The position numbers and the translations under genes were made by a program. A DNA stretch of 64,000 nucleotides from the NCBI RefSeq assembly GCF_003671715.1, contig NZ_RAIF01000006.1, positions 93,234-157,233 on the forward strand, read 5' to 3'. The DNA comes from Streptomyces sp. E2N166. Lineage in GTDB: Bacteria > Actinomycetota > Actinomycetes > Streptomycetales > Streptomycetaceae. Numbering within the stretch: position 1 is the first letter of the stretch; every line of letters starts with the position of its first letter. This document shows, piece by piece, positions 42,582-51,034 of the stretch. The notes under the pieces were generated by a model. It did not search any database. It had not been told where the DNA came from and was given only the letters and a program-made list of their open reading frames with translations.

Positions 42582-43810
42582 CGGCCTGTCTCCGCCATCA
42601 GGGACGGCCGCATGTCGAGGTCGAAGGTGCGGGCGACACGGAGGTCGTCGTTGTAGTCGATCTCGTACACGCGCTTGCCGGCGGGATCGTTGAGGTAGGC
42701 CCGGCTCCGGTCGACCTCGATCACCGGTGCCGCGGCTTCACCGGTGCCGGCCTTGGGGAGGTCCGTCAGCAGAGGTTCGGTGACCGTGGTCTCCTCGCCG
42801 GTGGATATGTCGTAGCCGTGCAGGGCACCGTCGGTCTCCAGGACGACGAGCGGGGAGCCTTCACCGGCGGTGTTGGCGGCGACCACGGGGCCGGTCTTCA
42901 CCCGCTTCCAGGCGCGTTCGGTGACGTCCAGGGCCCAGACGGCGTCCTTCCCCGCGGGTGCGGTGAGCGTGGTGCTGCCCGGACGGTGGCGGAACTCCGT
43001 GGCCCGCTCCGCCTGCGGCACATCCTCGCCGTACGGGATCCTCTCGGCGGTGAAGGTGCCCTCGTCCTCGTGGACGAGCAGGGCGCCGTCGGCGCAGCCG
43101 AGGACGACCCCTCGCCGGGTGACCGCGTCGCCCTTCGGATCCTCGCACGCGGACTCGGGGGTGGCGACGCGCTTGCCGGACCGGTCGAGCACGACGACCC
43201 TCGCGGGAGCGTCGCCGTCGCGCGTGAGGGCGACCAGGTGTTCCGCGTACGGCACGACGGGCCCGGCGTAGGTGCCGGGGAACTGGTCGGGGGTGCCGAG
43301 GGCGCCCTTCTCCAGATCCGCGCGAGGGTAGACGTCCGCCTTACCGTCCACTGCCGTGACGACGGTTACGCCCGCGTCGCCGCGGATGTTCGTGCCGGTG
43401 CCGCCCGGGAGTTCGCCCGCCTCCCGGATCTTCGCGCGGTAGTAGTGCACATGGTCTCCGTGGTCGACCGTCCAGGCGCCGCTGTCCAGGACGTGGGTGC
43501 CGTCCGCGCCGTGGAAGTAGCCGAAACGGCCGTCGGTGGTGAGTGCGGTGACGCCGGCCTTGCGCCCGGTGTCGTGGGTCTTGCCGGTGATCAGGTCCAG
43601 CACACGGGTGTCGCCGGTGGCGGGGTCGCCGAGAAGGAGCCGGGACTGCTGCTCGGCGGCCTCGCTGGCACCCGCGACGTAGCCGTGGGGGGTGGCGGAG
43701 GAAGAAGGCGGGCGGGACCTGGCACCGTCCTGGCCCGCGCAGCCCGCGGTCAGCAGAACCACTGACAGAAGCGCCGGCAACAGGGATGTGACGTTTCTTC
43801 GGACGAACAA
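42578..43810 (-). CDS. Second AztD-like lipoprotein (metallochaperone-like propeller)
   Basis: About 410 residues, starting at TTG 43810 with GAGG nine bases upstream, inside the end of aztB. The signal peptide ends at Cys24 (LLTAGCAGQ). The body has propeller-like strands: GYVAGASEAAEQQSRLLLGD, FGYFHGADGTHVLDSGAW and VTEPLLTDLP. It shares the layout of AztD but has a DHGDHVHYYRAK histidine cluster (about 115-130 in my count) not seen in AztD. It probably also binds zinc or another metal. Its stop overlaps the aztC start (ATGA). Having two AztD-like genes in one cluster is unusual. Confidence 0.75.
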   Translation of the reverse strand: MFVRRNVTSLLPALLSVVLLTAGCAGQDGARSRPPSSSATPHGYVAGASEAAEQQSRLLLGDPATGDTRVLDLITGKTHDTGRKAGVTALTTDGRFGYFHGADGTHVLDSGAWTVDHGDHVHYYRAKIREAGELPGGTGTNIRGDAGVTVVTAVDGKADVYPRADLEKGALGTPDQFPGTYAGPVVPYAEHLVALTRDGDAPARVVVLDRSGKRVATPESACEDPKGDAVTRRGVVLGCADGALLVHEDEGTFTAERIPYGEDVPQAERATEFRHRPGSTTLTAPAGKDAVWALDVTERAWKRVKTGPVVAANTAGEGSPLVVLETDGALHGYDISTGEETTVTEPLLTDLPKAGTGEAAAPVIEVDRSRAYLNDPAGKRVYEIDYNDDLRVARTFDLDMRPSLMAETGR

Positions 43811-43820
43811 GGAGATCGCC

Positions 43821-44711
43821 TCAGGTTTCGTTCGGTCGGGTCGTGGGGGTCGCGGTGAACGTGGCGGCGCGGGCGGGGCCGGCGCGGCGTGCACGGCGCC
43901 GGTGCTGGATCCCGGACGCCATGTGGGACAGGAAGAAGAGGCTGACCGCGAGGGCCGAGACGGTCGCGCCCGCCGCGGTGCTCAGGTGCCAGGAGAGCAG
44001 CAGGCCACCGAAGGTGGCGGTTGCACCGAGGGCCGCGGCAAGGATCATGACGCCGCGAACACCGCGCGCCCAGGGCAGAGCTGCCGCCGGCGGGGCGATG
44101 AGCAGCCCGAGGACGAGCAGCGTGCCCACGATGTGGAAGGAGGCGACGATGGCCAGGGCCAGCAGGCCGAGCAGCACGGCGTGCGCCAGTCGGGGACGCA
44201 GGCCGAGCGTCCGGGCCTTGCGTTCGTCGAACGCCAGGGCCAGGAAGGCACGGTGACCGAGCACCGAGACGGCCAGCGCCAGCAGCAGCGCCACCCCGAG
44301 GAGGACCAGGTCGCTCTCTCGTACGGCGAGGACGTCGCCGAAGAGGAACCCGGTGAGGTCCACGGCGAACGACTGCGAGCGCGACACGATGATGACGCCG
44401 AGGGACAGCATGCCGACGAAGAGCAGGCCGATACCGGTGTCCTGGGACAGCCTCGGAGTGCGGCCCAGGGCGGTGACACCGGCCGTCATGACGGCCGCAC
44501 TCACCACCGCACCCACCAGCAGGTTGCCTCCGAGCAGCGCGGCGACCGCGACGCCCGGCAGGAGGCCGTGGGACATGGCGTCACCGAGGAAGGCCATCCC
44601 CCTCAGCACCACCCACGTCCCCGCCAGGGCGCATATCGCCGACACCAGAATCCCGGCCCACAGGGCTCGCTGCACAAAGGCCACCTCGAAAGGGGCCGTC
44701 AACCACTCCAT
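43821..44711 (-). CDS. aztB: Zinc ABC transporter permease AztB
   Basis: 296 residues with eight or nine helices, ABC-3 family. Characteristic segments are LAGTWVVLRGMAFLGDAMSH, GLLPGVAVAALLGGNLLVGA and VGTLLVLGLLIAPPAAALPW. The start is ATG 44711 with no ribosome-binding site and a TAGGGT -10-like box at 44723-44718, compatible with a leaderless transcript. It is divergent from aztA with only 14-23 bases between starts. Genes downstream overlap or nearly touch, so one operon is likely. It forms the zinc channel with AztA. Confidence 0.9.
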   Translation of the reverse strand: MEWLTAPFEVAFVQRALWAGILVSAICALAGTWVVLRGMAFLGDAMSHGLLPGVAVAALLGGNLLVGAVVSAAVMTAGVTALGRTPRLSQDTGIGLLFVGMLSLGVIIVSRSQSFAVDLTGFLFGDVLAVRESDLVLLGVALLLALAVSVLGHRAFLALAFDERKARTLGLRPRLAHAVLLGLLALAIVASFHIVGTLLVLGLLIAPPAAALPWARGVRGVMILAAALGATATFGGLLLSWHLSTAAGATVSALAVSLFFLSHMASGIQHRRRARRAGPARAATFTATPTTRPNET

Positions 44712-44717
44712 ACGAGG

Positions 44718-44741
44718 ACCCTACAATGACAACCATGTTCA
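44718..44741. promoter_or_regulatory. Overlapping divergent promoters with Zur-box-like site
   Basis: TGACAACCATGTTCA (44727-44741) matches 11 of 15 bases of the Streptomyces Zur consensus TGAAAATGATTTTCA. The TACAAT -10-like box for aztA (44722-44727) and TAGGGT for aztB (44723-44718) overlap. Both would put the transcript starts at or next to the first codon, ATG 44735 and ATG 44711. Zur would block both promoters at once. Inference from sequence. Confidence 0.6.
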
Positions 44742-45469
44742 ACAAACACCGCCCGACGCCGCCCGACGCCGAACCGAGGAACGGCCGCGTCCGTTTCACC
44801 GACCTGGATGCGGGCTACCCCGGCCGTCCGGTGCTCCGCCAACTCAGCTCCTGGATACCGGCTTTGGCCATGACGGCACTCGTCGGCCCGAACGGCAGCG
44901 GGAAGTCCACCCTGCTCGGCGTCCTCGCCGGCGTGATCGACGCCACATCCGGACAGCTCTGGTACGCGGAAGGCCGCCCGCCGACCTTCGTGCCACAGCG
45001 CGGCGCGGTCGGTGACGCACTCCCCCTCACGGCACGGCAGACGGTGGAGATGGGGCGCTGGGGAGAGCGGGGGCTGTGGCGGCGGCTGACCCGGCAGGAC
45101 CGGACCGTGGTCGACTCCGCCATGGAACGACTGGGCGTCGCCGACCTCACCGACCGCCAGCTCGGCGAGTTGTCCGGCGGGCAACGTCAGCGCGTTCTCA
45201 TCGCACAGGGCCTCGCCCAGCAGTCCGACCTTCTGCTCCTGGACGAGCCGACCACCGGGCTCGACCCCGAAGCCCGGGATCGGATCACGGCGCTGTTGAC
45301 GGAACTGGTCGCCGACGGCACTACCGTCGTCCAGGCCACCCACGACCTGGAGGCCGCCCGCTCGGCCGATGCCTGCCTGCTCCTCAGCGACGGACGGCTG
45401 GTCGGACAGGGTCCGCCCGACCAGGTACTCACCCCGGTGGCCCTGTCCCGGATCTGGCAGCCGGCGTGA
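44735..45469 (+). CDS. aztA: Zinc ABC transporter ATPase AztA
   Basis: 244 residues from ATG 44735 (247 from ATG 44726). Walker A is GPNGSGKS at 54-61 counted from 44726. The signature is LSGGQ (149-153), Walker B LLLLDEP (169-175), H-loop His206. Comparable to ZnuC/AdcC. The Zur-box-like site covers 44726-44741, so ATG 44735 is favoured if the transcript is leaderless. It is divergent from aztB, forming a split ABC operon with the other subunits on the minus strand. Confidence 0.9.
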   Translation: MFNKHRPTPPDAEPRNGRVRFTDLDAGYPGRPVLRQLSSWIPALAMTALVGPNGSGKSTLLGVLAGVIDATSGQLWYAEGRPPTFVPQRGAVGDALPLTARQTVEMGRWGERGLWRRLTRQDRTVVDSAMERLGVADLTDRQLGELSGGQRQRVLIAQGLAQQSDLLLLDEPTTGLDPEARDRITALLTELVADGTTVVQATHDLEAARSADACLLLSDGRLVGQGPPDQVLTPVALSRIWQPA

Positions 45470-45589
45470 AGCGGCCGGACCGGACCGGTGACGCCCAGCG
45501 CACGGCAGCGACCTTCAGCATCGCCGCACACGAGCGCTACGGGACGACTTCATCGCACCCCCCTGGGTGCCGGTATCTCTCCCTGTCCC

Positions 45590-45780
45590 TCCGGGACCGC
45601 CGGTCGGGATCGAAGCCGAGGCTCGCGGCGGTCTCGTCGCCGAGGGAGAGGACGTCCAGTGCCCGCCCGTACCGGTACAGGACCGCGGGACCGGCCGGCA
45701 CCACGACGGAGACGACGGGCAGCGCGCCCCAAGTCGCGGCACCGAAGCTGCCCATGGTCCAGTAGAGGACCACGGGCAGT
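45590..45780 (-). pseudogene. FecCD-type siderophore permease fragment
   Basis: LYWTMGSFGAATWGALPVVS, then RYGRALDVLSLGDETAASLG (ending GFDPDR) carries the conserved central part of a FecCD permease. Both ends are missing and no start precedes it. It lies just after aztA and likely marks a deletion. Confidence 0.6.
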
Positions 45781-45909
45781 TTCGGTGCCCGGCGCGAAGT
45801 GGATACCGACTTCGGCGGCTCGTCAGCATGACGCAGGCTCGTCGGGGGTCAGGCCGGCGTTCCACGAACGGAGCCCTCAGAGGGCTGTGGAACGTGTGAG
45901 GAGGAGACC

Positions 45910-46311
45910 TCAAGCGGGCAGTCTCGTGTCGATGACGAAGCTGATTTCGACGACCTGGCCGGGCAAGGTCAGTTCAGTGATGCCCAAGACCGTGCTGGCC
46001 GGGCGGTGGTCTCCGAAGTACCCCAGGTTGCCCTCCGCCGTCGCCGCGGCGTTCTGCCGCAGGTTCACCACGTACAGGGTCTGCGAGACGACCTGGTTCC
46101 GGGTGGCGCCGTAGTGGTCCAGGACCTTGTCCATGTTGGCGTAGGTCTGCTTGAGCTGGGCGGCGAAGTCGCCCGCGTAGAGGAACTCGCCCGCCTCATC
46201 GAATGAGAGCTGTCCAGAGACGTGGATCAGCTCACCGGACTTGATCGCCTGTGAGTAGCCGAAGTCGCTCTCGGCCGGAACGTCGTAGTTGAAGGCATCA
46301 ATGGTGGCCAC
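45910..46311 (-). CDS. RidA/YjgF-family protein
   Basis: 133 residues: GELIHVSGQLSFDEAGEFLY, AAQLKQTYANMDKVLDHYGA and RPASTVLGITELTLPGQVVE are the RidA family signature. The active arginine that binds the carboxylate would be in the RPAST segment. RidA hydrolyses reactive enamine/imine intermediates; distant members act in other pathways. The divergent HxlR gene 46413 probably regulates it, with a 33-base dyad between them. The start ATG 46311 is supported by an AAGGGCG-like site. Confidence 0.85.
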   Translation of the reverse strand: MATIDAFNYDVPAESDFGYSQAIKSGELIHVSGQLSFDEAGEFLYAGDFAAQLKQTYANMDKVLDHYGATRNQVVSQTLYVVNLRQNAAATAEGNLGYFGDHRPASTVLGITELTLPGQVVEISFVIDTRLPA

Positions 46312-46332
46312 GGTGCTCGCCCTTCCGCATTG

Positions 46333-46365
46333 CTCTCTTGTAGTTACCCGGAAACTGTAGGAGAG
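46333..46365. promoter_or_regulatory. Imperfect dyad, candidate HxlR operator
   Basis: CTCTCTTGTAGTT on the left and AACTGTAGGAGAG on the right, with 10 of 13 arm positions complementary. The core is AGTT-N7-AACT. It lies between the divergent RidA and HxlR genes, 22 and 48 bases from their starts. Confidence 0.55.
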
Positions 46366-46412
46366 TGGCGGCTGAACTGGAAGAACGCACTTCTCGGTGA
46401 CTGAGGAACCTC

Positions 46413-46796
46413 ATGGTGACCAAGCAACTGCTCAAGGGCCTGCCCGAGGACGCTGACCTGCGGCGCGCAGACTCCCTGGCGCGGGAGATCTTCTCGGACG
46501 TCGCCAACAAATGGGCGCTCCTGATCATCGAGGCGCTCGGCGAGCGCACCCTGCGCTTCAGCGAGCTGCGCAACGAGGTCGAGGGCGTCAGCCACAAGAT
46601 GCTCACCCAGAACCTGCGCATGCTGGAGCGCAATGGCCTGGTCGACCGGAAGGTGCACCCCACCGTGCCGCCGCGAGTCGAGTACACCCTCACCGAGCCG
46701 GGCCGGGCCCTGCGCACCGCGGTCGACGCCATATGCGGCTGGACTCACCAGCACCTCGGTCACATCGAGAGCGCGCGCGGCCGTTTCGACGCCTGA
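46413..46796 (+). CDS. HxlR-family transcriptional regulator
   Basis: 127 residues with the whole winged helix: LAREIFSDVANKWALLIIEA, LGERTLRFSELRNEVEGVSH, KMLTQNLRMLERNGLVDRKV, HPTVPPRVEYTLTEPGRALR. No cysteine is present in the usual redox position, so it is not a typical thiol sensor. It is divergent from ridA. Its first 177 bases of promoter and coding sequence also occur at 27955-28131 with about three mismatches. The start ATG 46413 has GAGG about nine bases upstream. Confidence 0.9.
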   Translation: MVTKQLLKGLPEDADLRRADSLAREIFSDVANKWALLIIEALGERTLRFSELRNEVEGVSHKMLTQNLRMLERNGLVDRKVHPTVPPRVEYTLTEPGRALRTAVDAICGWTHQHLGHIESARGRFDA

Positions 46797-46835
46797 CGGC
46801 CGGATACGGGGGAACGTCGGCAGGGTGACGGGTAC

Positions 46836-47132
46836 TCAGGCATGGGCGTGGCGGCGGGTGCCCGGCGCCTTGTGCGGGGCGGCATGGTGGACGGGCCGGC
46901 CGGTAGCGGGGACCGAGAGGCGCCGCAGGGACAGGCTCGCGGTGACCAGGAGAACGGTGAAGACGGCCAGGAGAAGGACGGACACCCACATCTGCCGGCT
47001 CCCGGGCGACTGCCAGCCAGTCCAGGCCGCGGACCCTGTCCACAGCACAATGGCAGCAGCGTAGAAGGAGCGGATACGGCGCAGTTGCCGCACGGCCCGC
47101 AGGAACTGGATGCGTTCGGTCTTCGGTGCCAT
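46836..47132 (-). CDS. Small two-helix membrane protein
   Basis: 98 residues from ATG 47132: MAPKTERIQFLRAVRQLRRI, then helix 1 FYAAAIVLWTGSAAWTGW, helix 2 MWVSVLLLAVFTVLLVTASL, and a histidine-rich tail HHAAPHKAPGTRRHAHA. No known family. The frame starts further upstream but the similarity to a topology of short cytoplasmic N-terminus favours 47132. It is convergent with HxlR. Confidence 0.65.
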   Translation of the reverse strand: MAPKTERIQFLRAVRQLRRIRSFYAAAIVLWTGSAAWTGWQSPGSRQMWVSVLLLAVFTVLLVTASLSLRRLSVPATGRPVHHAAPHKAPGTRRHAHA

Positions 47133-47559
47133 GCCGCCCCGTGTACCCCGATGTGCGATGCCCATCAGGGCCGGACGAAATCTTATGGAGAGCGCTCTGT
47201 CGGAGACTCTCGCATGATGCGTCTTGAAGTGATGCAGCATGTAGGTTGGCGTAGTTCAGGAGCGCACCGTAGCGGGGTCGGGTTGGCATCCGCGTGTTCT
47301 GCCCGTGGTCCGTTGTTGTTCCGGAAGCCAGGGCCCAGCGGGCGGCGGAGCGAAGACGACACGATGGACTCCGATGCTCCGGGCGCGAGCTCCCTTGGCG
47401 AGGTGGAGCCGTGGACACCCGCGCACTGGGCCGTGGAGACGAGTGACTACGAAAGGCGTGGTCTTCCGCAGAACTGCCGGTGTCCTGCGGGGCGATACGG
47501 CCGTCAGGTGCACGGCAGGTCATGAACACGGGCGTTGGAGCTTCTGCCCTGGTCGACCA
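47133..47559. other. Intergenic stretch without recognisable gene
   Basis: About 425 bases. No frame with similarity or clear RNA gene. It may hold the promoter of the membrane protein at 47132 and the missing end of the kinase remnant. Confidence 0.4.
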
Positions 47560-47960
47560 TCAGGGGAAGCGCAGGGTGAGGGCGAGCCCGCCCTCGGCGC
47601 CTGGGTACGCCGTGAGCGTGGCGTGGTGGGCCTCGGCGATGGAGGCGGCGATGGACAGTCCCAGACCGTGGCCGTTAGCGGCGGTGCGGTCCCCGCCGAG
47701 GCGTCGGAAGGGCTCGAACAGTTCCGGAATCCGTTCGGCAGGCACGTGGGGGCCCGTGTTGGTCACCGTCACGGTGCGGGCGTCGAGACGTCCGCGGACG
47801 TGGCCGCCGGGATGGTTGTACTGGATGGCGTTACGGATCACGTTCGTCAGCAGGTGGCGCAGCAGGACAGGGTCACCGGGAACGGCCAGCGAGGTGTCGG
47901 CGTCGAGGTCGACGCGCATCCTGCCCGAACCCGACCCGGCCTCTGCCTCCCCCATCCCGC
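47560..47960 (-). pseudogene. Sensor histidine kinase C-terminal ATPase fragment
   Basis: LLRHLLTNVIRNAIQYNHPG (N-box), VTVTNTGPHVPAERIPELFE and NGHGLGLSIAASIAEAHH (G2-box) are the HATPase_c domain of a HisKA-type kinase. The dimerisation and sensor parts are absent; only about 130 residues exist. It is head-to-head with a truncated D-Ala-D-Ala dipeptidase start. Confidence 0.75.
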
Positions 47961-47992
47961 CACCGCGGTACAAGCCGTCACAGGGAGACTCG

Positions 47993-48157
47993 ATGAACCC
48001 TCTGGTGTTGATGTCCGATCCGCGGGTCGCCGCGATCCCGGTGCGCGAGTACGGGAAGCCGCTCGTCGACGTGCGTGACCACAGCTTCCTGGTGTGTGGT
48101 GAGCCTGTGCCGCCTGGGGCATCGGTGTGGGGCGAGGCGTCACCCGTGTCGTCGTGA
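47993..48157 (+). pseudogene. VanX-like D-Ala-D-Ala dipeptidase N-terminal fragment
   Basis: From ATG 47993 (AGGGAG upstream) the frame reads MNPLVLMSDPRVAAIPVREY, GKPLVDVRDHSFL. The motif IPVREyGxPLVDvR is the N-terminus of secreted/peptidase-M15D enzymes. After about 48085 it is foreign and ends at a stop at 48157 inside the 3' end of the LapA gene. The enzyme is lost. Confidence 0.55.
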
Positions 48158-48403
48158 GTGCCGGTTGGACCGTCGCCGCACGGTGAAGACGCAGGCGAGG
48201 ATGCCGAGGGCCCAGGCGATCAGGAGGGCACCCCAGAGCGGCATGGTCACCATGGGGATGAGGAGGCGGATCTCGACACTCGAACGGTTCTCGAAGATGA
48301 AGATCAGAGCGATCGCGGTGATCAGGGTGAATGGTATAAGGCGGCGGACAGCGGGGCGGGAAAGGAACGACTTGTGCGCTTTGCCCGTGGTTTCCTGAGT
48401 CAT
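48140..48403 (-). CDS. LapA-domain (DUF1049) membrane protein
   Basis: 87 residues: MTQETTGKAHKSFLSRPAVR, first helix IPFTLITAIALIFIFENRS, SVEIRLLIPMVTMPLWGALL second helix, and a basic tail FTVRRRSNRHSRRHG. It fits the small LapA family of lipopolysaccharide-assembly proteins, widely present in actinomycetes with unknown role. The start ATG 48403 has GGAGAGG upstream. It is the last gene of a stress-type block and lies 17 bases after the kinase-like gene. Confidence 0.8.
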   Translation of the reverse strand: MTQETTGKAHKSFLSRPAVRRLIPFTLITAIALIFIFENRSSVEIRLLIPMVTMPLWGALLIAWALGILACVFTVRRRSNRHSRRHG

Positions 48404-48419
48404 GAGGTGCCTCTCCATC

Positions 48420-49880
48420 TCATTGCCCCCCACGTCCAGCGTTCCCCTGGGGCACGGGTCGCGCCACCGAGGGGTCGACACCTGCCGGGCGGCGCTTCAG
48501 TCTCGCTGCCTTGCCCGGGTGCCCGGTTCCTCCCGGACAGGGCAGCGGCCGGCCCAGTGCCAGCCGGGCCAGGCGCGGCCAGTCGGCTGCGGGTCCCCGT
48601 GGTCTCGACCCACCGGGCCGGTGGCGCGGCACGCGGACCCGTAGGGCCCCGGGTGCACTGCGGCACACCACGGGACAGGGCAGCACGACGTACTCCCCGT
48701 CGATGCCGACCGGCATGGTGACGGTACTGGTCTCGACGACGACTTCGTCGGCGGTGAGCCGGACGAGGCCCCCGGAGCGCGGTCGGCTCACCAGGCGCGC
48801 TGCTTCGGCGGTGCTGCCGACCCGGACGCACGCCACACCGAGGAGCCCCGTGTCCAGCCGCGCCCTGCGCCCCGGGTGTGACACGTCAACGGCCCGTCCG
48901 TAGGGGTTGTTGCTGACGAGCAGTGCCTGCAGGCCGCCTATATGCCGCTCGTTGGCCGTCATGCGCAAAGCGGGGGCGTTCTCGCCCGTGAGCAGTCCGG
49001 GGAGGGTCTGCAAGACCGTACGGGCTTTCGCGTCCCGGTAGGCGGGGTCGTTGACGACGGCCGCGTACGTGCCGAACGAGGCGTTGTTGACGAAGACACG
49101 GTCCGCGGCGTACCCGAGGTCGACGCGGAGTTCCACACCTCCGGTCAGGGCTTCCAACGCCGCCACCGGATCGTCGCGGTCGAGGCCGAGGTCGAGGGCG
49201 AAGTGGTTGCGGGTTCCGGCCGGGATCACCGCGAACGGCACGTCATGGTGCGCTGCGACGTCGGCGACCTGCGCCTGGGTGCCGTCGCCACCCGCCACCC
49301 CCAGCAGGTCCGCTCCGTCGGCGACGGCCTTCCGGGCCAGTGCGGTGACGTCCTGGCCGGTGTCGAGCACATGCACACGGCAACCCGCGGCCCGTGCCCT
49401 GTCCACCAGACGGAACCGGTCCACCTTGCCGCCGCCGGACCGGCGGTTCATGAGCACCCAGGGGCGGAGGGGCGTTACGGCGGCCTCTTCGGAGGCGGTG
49501 GGAGCAGGCGCCAGGGCCCAGCGTGCCGCGACGACGGCCAGTACCAGGAGGCCCGACGACAGCAGGGCGGGACCCAGCAGGTCGGCCGCGGCGTAGAGCG
49601 TGAGGACGGTGACCGGCGCGGCCACCGACAGAACTGTTCCGACGATGCGGGCGACACCGGTATGGGCCAGAGCCCACCACACGCCGACGGCTGCGAGCGT
49701 GAGGCCCGCGATGCCGATCAGGGCCCACAGCACACTGCGGAGCCCGGCGGCGACGAGCGGCACCAGGATGCAGGCCAGCAGAGCCAGCAGGGAGACGCGG
49801 GCGAGAGCGGTGCCGCCCTCGCCCGCGGGCGGGACGCCGTTCCCGCGCCGCCGGCTCGTGTCCGCGCCTTGTGCATCCAC
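48420..49880 (-). CDS. Diacylglycerol/lipid kinase catalytic-domain protein with N-terminal membrane helices
   Basis: 486 residues. Four or so helices at the N-terminus (30-120) precede a DAGK catalytic domain: WVLMNRRSGGGKV, VAGGDGTQAQVADVAAHHDV (GGDGT at 197-201) and PAGTRNHFALDLGLDRDDPV. It continues VFVNNASFGTYAAVVNDPAY and VVLPCPVVCRSAPGALRV. The protein is a lipid kinase of the YegS/DgkB type. The ATG at 49880 is not supported by a strong ribosome-binding site. It precedes lapA and follows the DUF7144 gene. Confidence 0.85.
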   Translation of the reverse strand: MDAQGADTSRRRGNGVPPAGEGGTALARVSLLALLACILVPLVAAGLRSVLWALIGIAGLTLAAVGVWWALAHTGVARIVGTVLSVAAPVTVLTLYAAADLLGPALLSSGLLVLAVVAARWALAPAPTASEEAAVTPLRPWVLMNRRSGGGKVDRFRLVDRARAAGCRVHVLDTGQDVTALARKAVADGADLLGVAGGDGTQAQVADVAAHHDVPFAVIPAGTRNHFALDLGLDRDDPVAALEALTGGVELRVDLGYAADRVFVNNASFGTYAAVVNDPAYRDAKARTVLQTLPGLLTGENAPALRMTANERHIGGLQALLVSNNPYGRAVDVSHPGRRARLDTGLLGVACVRVGSTAEAARLVSRPRSGGLVRLTADEVVVETSTVTMPVGIDGEYVVLPCPVVCRSAPGALRVRVPRHRPGGSRPRGPAADWPRLARLALGRPLPCPGGTGHPGKAARLKRRPAGVDPSVARPVPQGNAGRGGQ

Positions 49881-49907
49881 GTGTCGCTCTTTCGCTCCGT
49901 CACACGT

Positions 49908-50354
49908 CTAGTCCGGCGTGCGTTCCCCGGACAGGTCGTAGAGGTTGCCACCGGGCTTGATCACGCTCAGGGCCCAGATGATGAAGCCCGACATGGTGAT
50001 CATCACGACGGACCACAGCGGGTAGTACGGCATGGAGAGGAAGTTGGCGAGGATCACGAGTGCGGCGATGACCACGCCGGACACGCGCGCCCACGTCGCG
50101 ATCTTGAGCAGCCCGGCACTGATGATCACGGCGAGCACGCCCAGGACGAGGTGGATCCAGCCCCAACTGGTGAGGTCGAACTGGAAGACGTAGTCGGGTG
50201 TGGTGACGAACACGTCGTCCTCGGCGATGGCCATGACCCCCCGGAGGATGTCGAGGAGGCCGACGAGCAGGAGCATGACGGCGGCGAAGACGGTCAGGCC
50301 GGTCGCCCACGCCTGCCTCGGCGAGTGCGTCGGCCGGGTGTGTGTGGCGGTCAT
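49908..50354 (-). CDS. DUF7144-family membrane protein
   Basis: 148 residues and four helices: QAWATGLTVFAAVMLLLVGL, then DILRGVMAIAEDDVFVTTPD. The motif YVFQFDLTSWGWIHLVLGVL and SMPYYPLWSVVMITMSGFII are family marks. Function unknown, often near stress genes in actinomycetes. ATG 50354 is supported by an AGGCGC-like site. Gaps to neighbours are under 35 bases. Confidence 0.85.
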   Translation of the reverse strand: MTATHTRPTHSPRQAWATGLTVFAAVMLLLVGLLDILRGVMAIAEDDVFVTTPDYVFQFDLTSWGWIHLVLGVLAVIISAGLLKIATWARVSGVVIAALVILANFLSMPYYPLWSVVMITMSGFIIWALSVIKPGGNLYDLSGERTPD

Positions 50355-50384
50355 CGTGCGCCTCGATTCGTGGCGTGCGGATGG

Positions 50385-50858
50385 TCAGCGGGCGGAAGGA
50401 CTGGTTGTGGTGGGGGCGTGGCCCGCGTGTTCCGCCGGCCCATGGCCGCTCAGGACCAACTCCTTCGCCCTGCGGAACTCCTCGTCCGTGATGGCACCCT
50501 GATCCCGGATTTCGGAGAGCCGGGCCAGTTCGTCGACGCTGGTGCGCTCTCCACCGCTCGCGGTCTTCCTGATGTAGGCGTTGAGCTCCTCCTGACGGGC
50601 ACGGGCCTGCGCCGTCTCCCGCTGGCCCATGTTCTTCCCCCGTGCGATGACGTAGACGAATACCCCGAGGAAGGGCAGGAGGAGGCAGAACACCAGCCAG
50701 CCGGACTTGGCCCAGCCGCTCAGCCGGTCGTCGCGGAAGATGTCACCGATGATCCGGAAGAGCAGGACGAACCACATGATCCACAGGAAGACCAGAAGCA
50801 TGGTCCAGAACATGCTGAGCAGTGGGTAGTCGTACGCCAGGTAGGTCTGCGCGTTCAT
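50385..50858 (-). CDS. PLDc_N/SHOCT membrane protein
   Basis: 157 residues from ATG 50858 (GGAGG upstream). Two helices (MFWTMLLVFLWIMWFVLLFR and GWLVFCLLLPFLGVFVYVIA), the second preceded by WAKSGW, form the PLDc_N unit. A coiled region (RQEELNAYIRKTASGG) leads to the SHOCT motif ITDEEFRRAKELVL. SHOCT proteins act as small oligomerising or membrane-anchoring modules. A remnant of a similar protein is at 38092. Confidence 0.85.
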   Translation of the reverse strand: MNAQTYLAYDYPLLSMFWTMLLVFLWIMWFVLLFRIIGDIFRDDRLSGWAKSGWLVFCLLLPFLGVFVYVIARGKNMGQRETAQARARQEELNAYIRKTASGGERTSVDELARLSEIRDQGAITDEEFRRAKELVLSGHGPAEHAGHAPTTTSPSAR

Positions 50859-51034
50859 GTCCGTCCTCCGTCCCGGGCGAGCCCGGCGTTCGTTGCGTAC
50901 TGACCTCAGAGTGGTCACGGGGCTCAGCCCCCGGCATCACCCGGCACGGGTGAGTTGGCCGCCGGGCGGCCGGTGCCCTGCCCGGAGCCACGGCGCTCGT
51001 TCATGAGGCTGTTCGGTGCGCTGCCGGACGTGCC

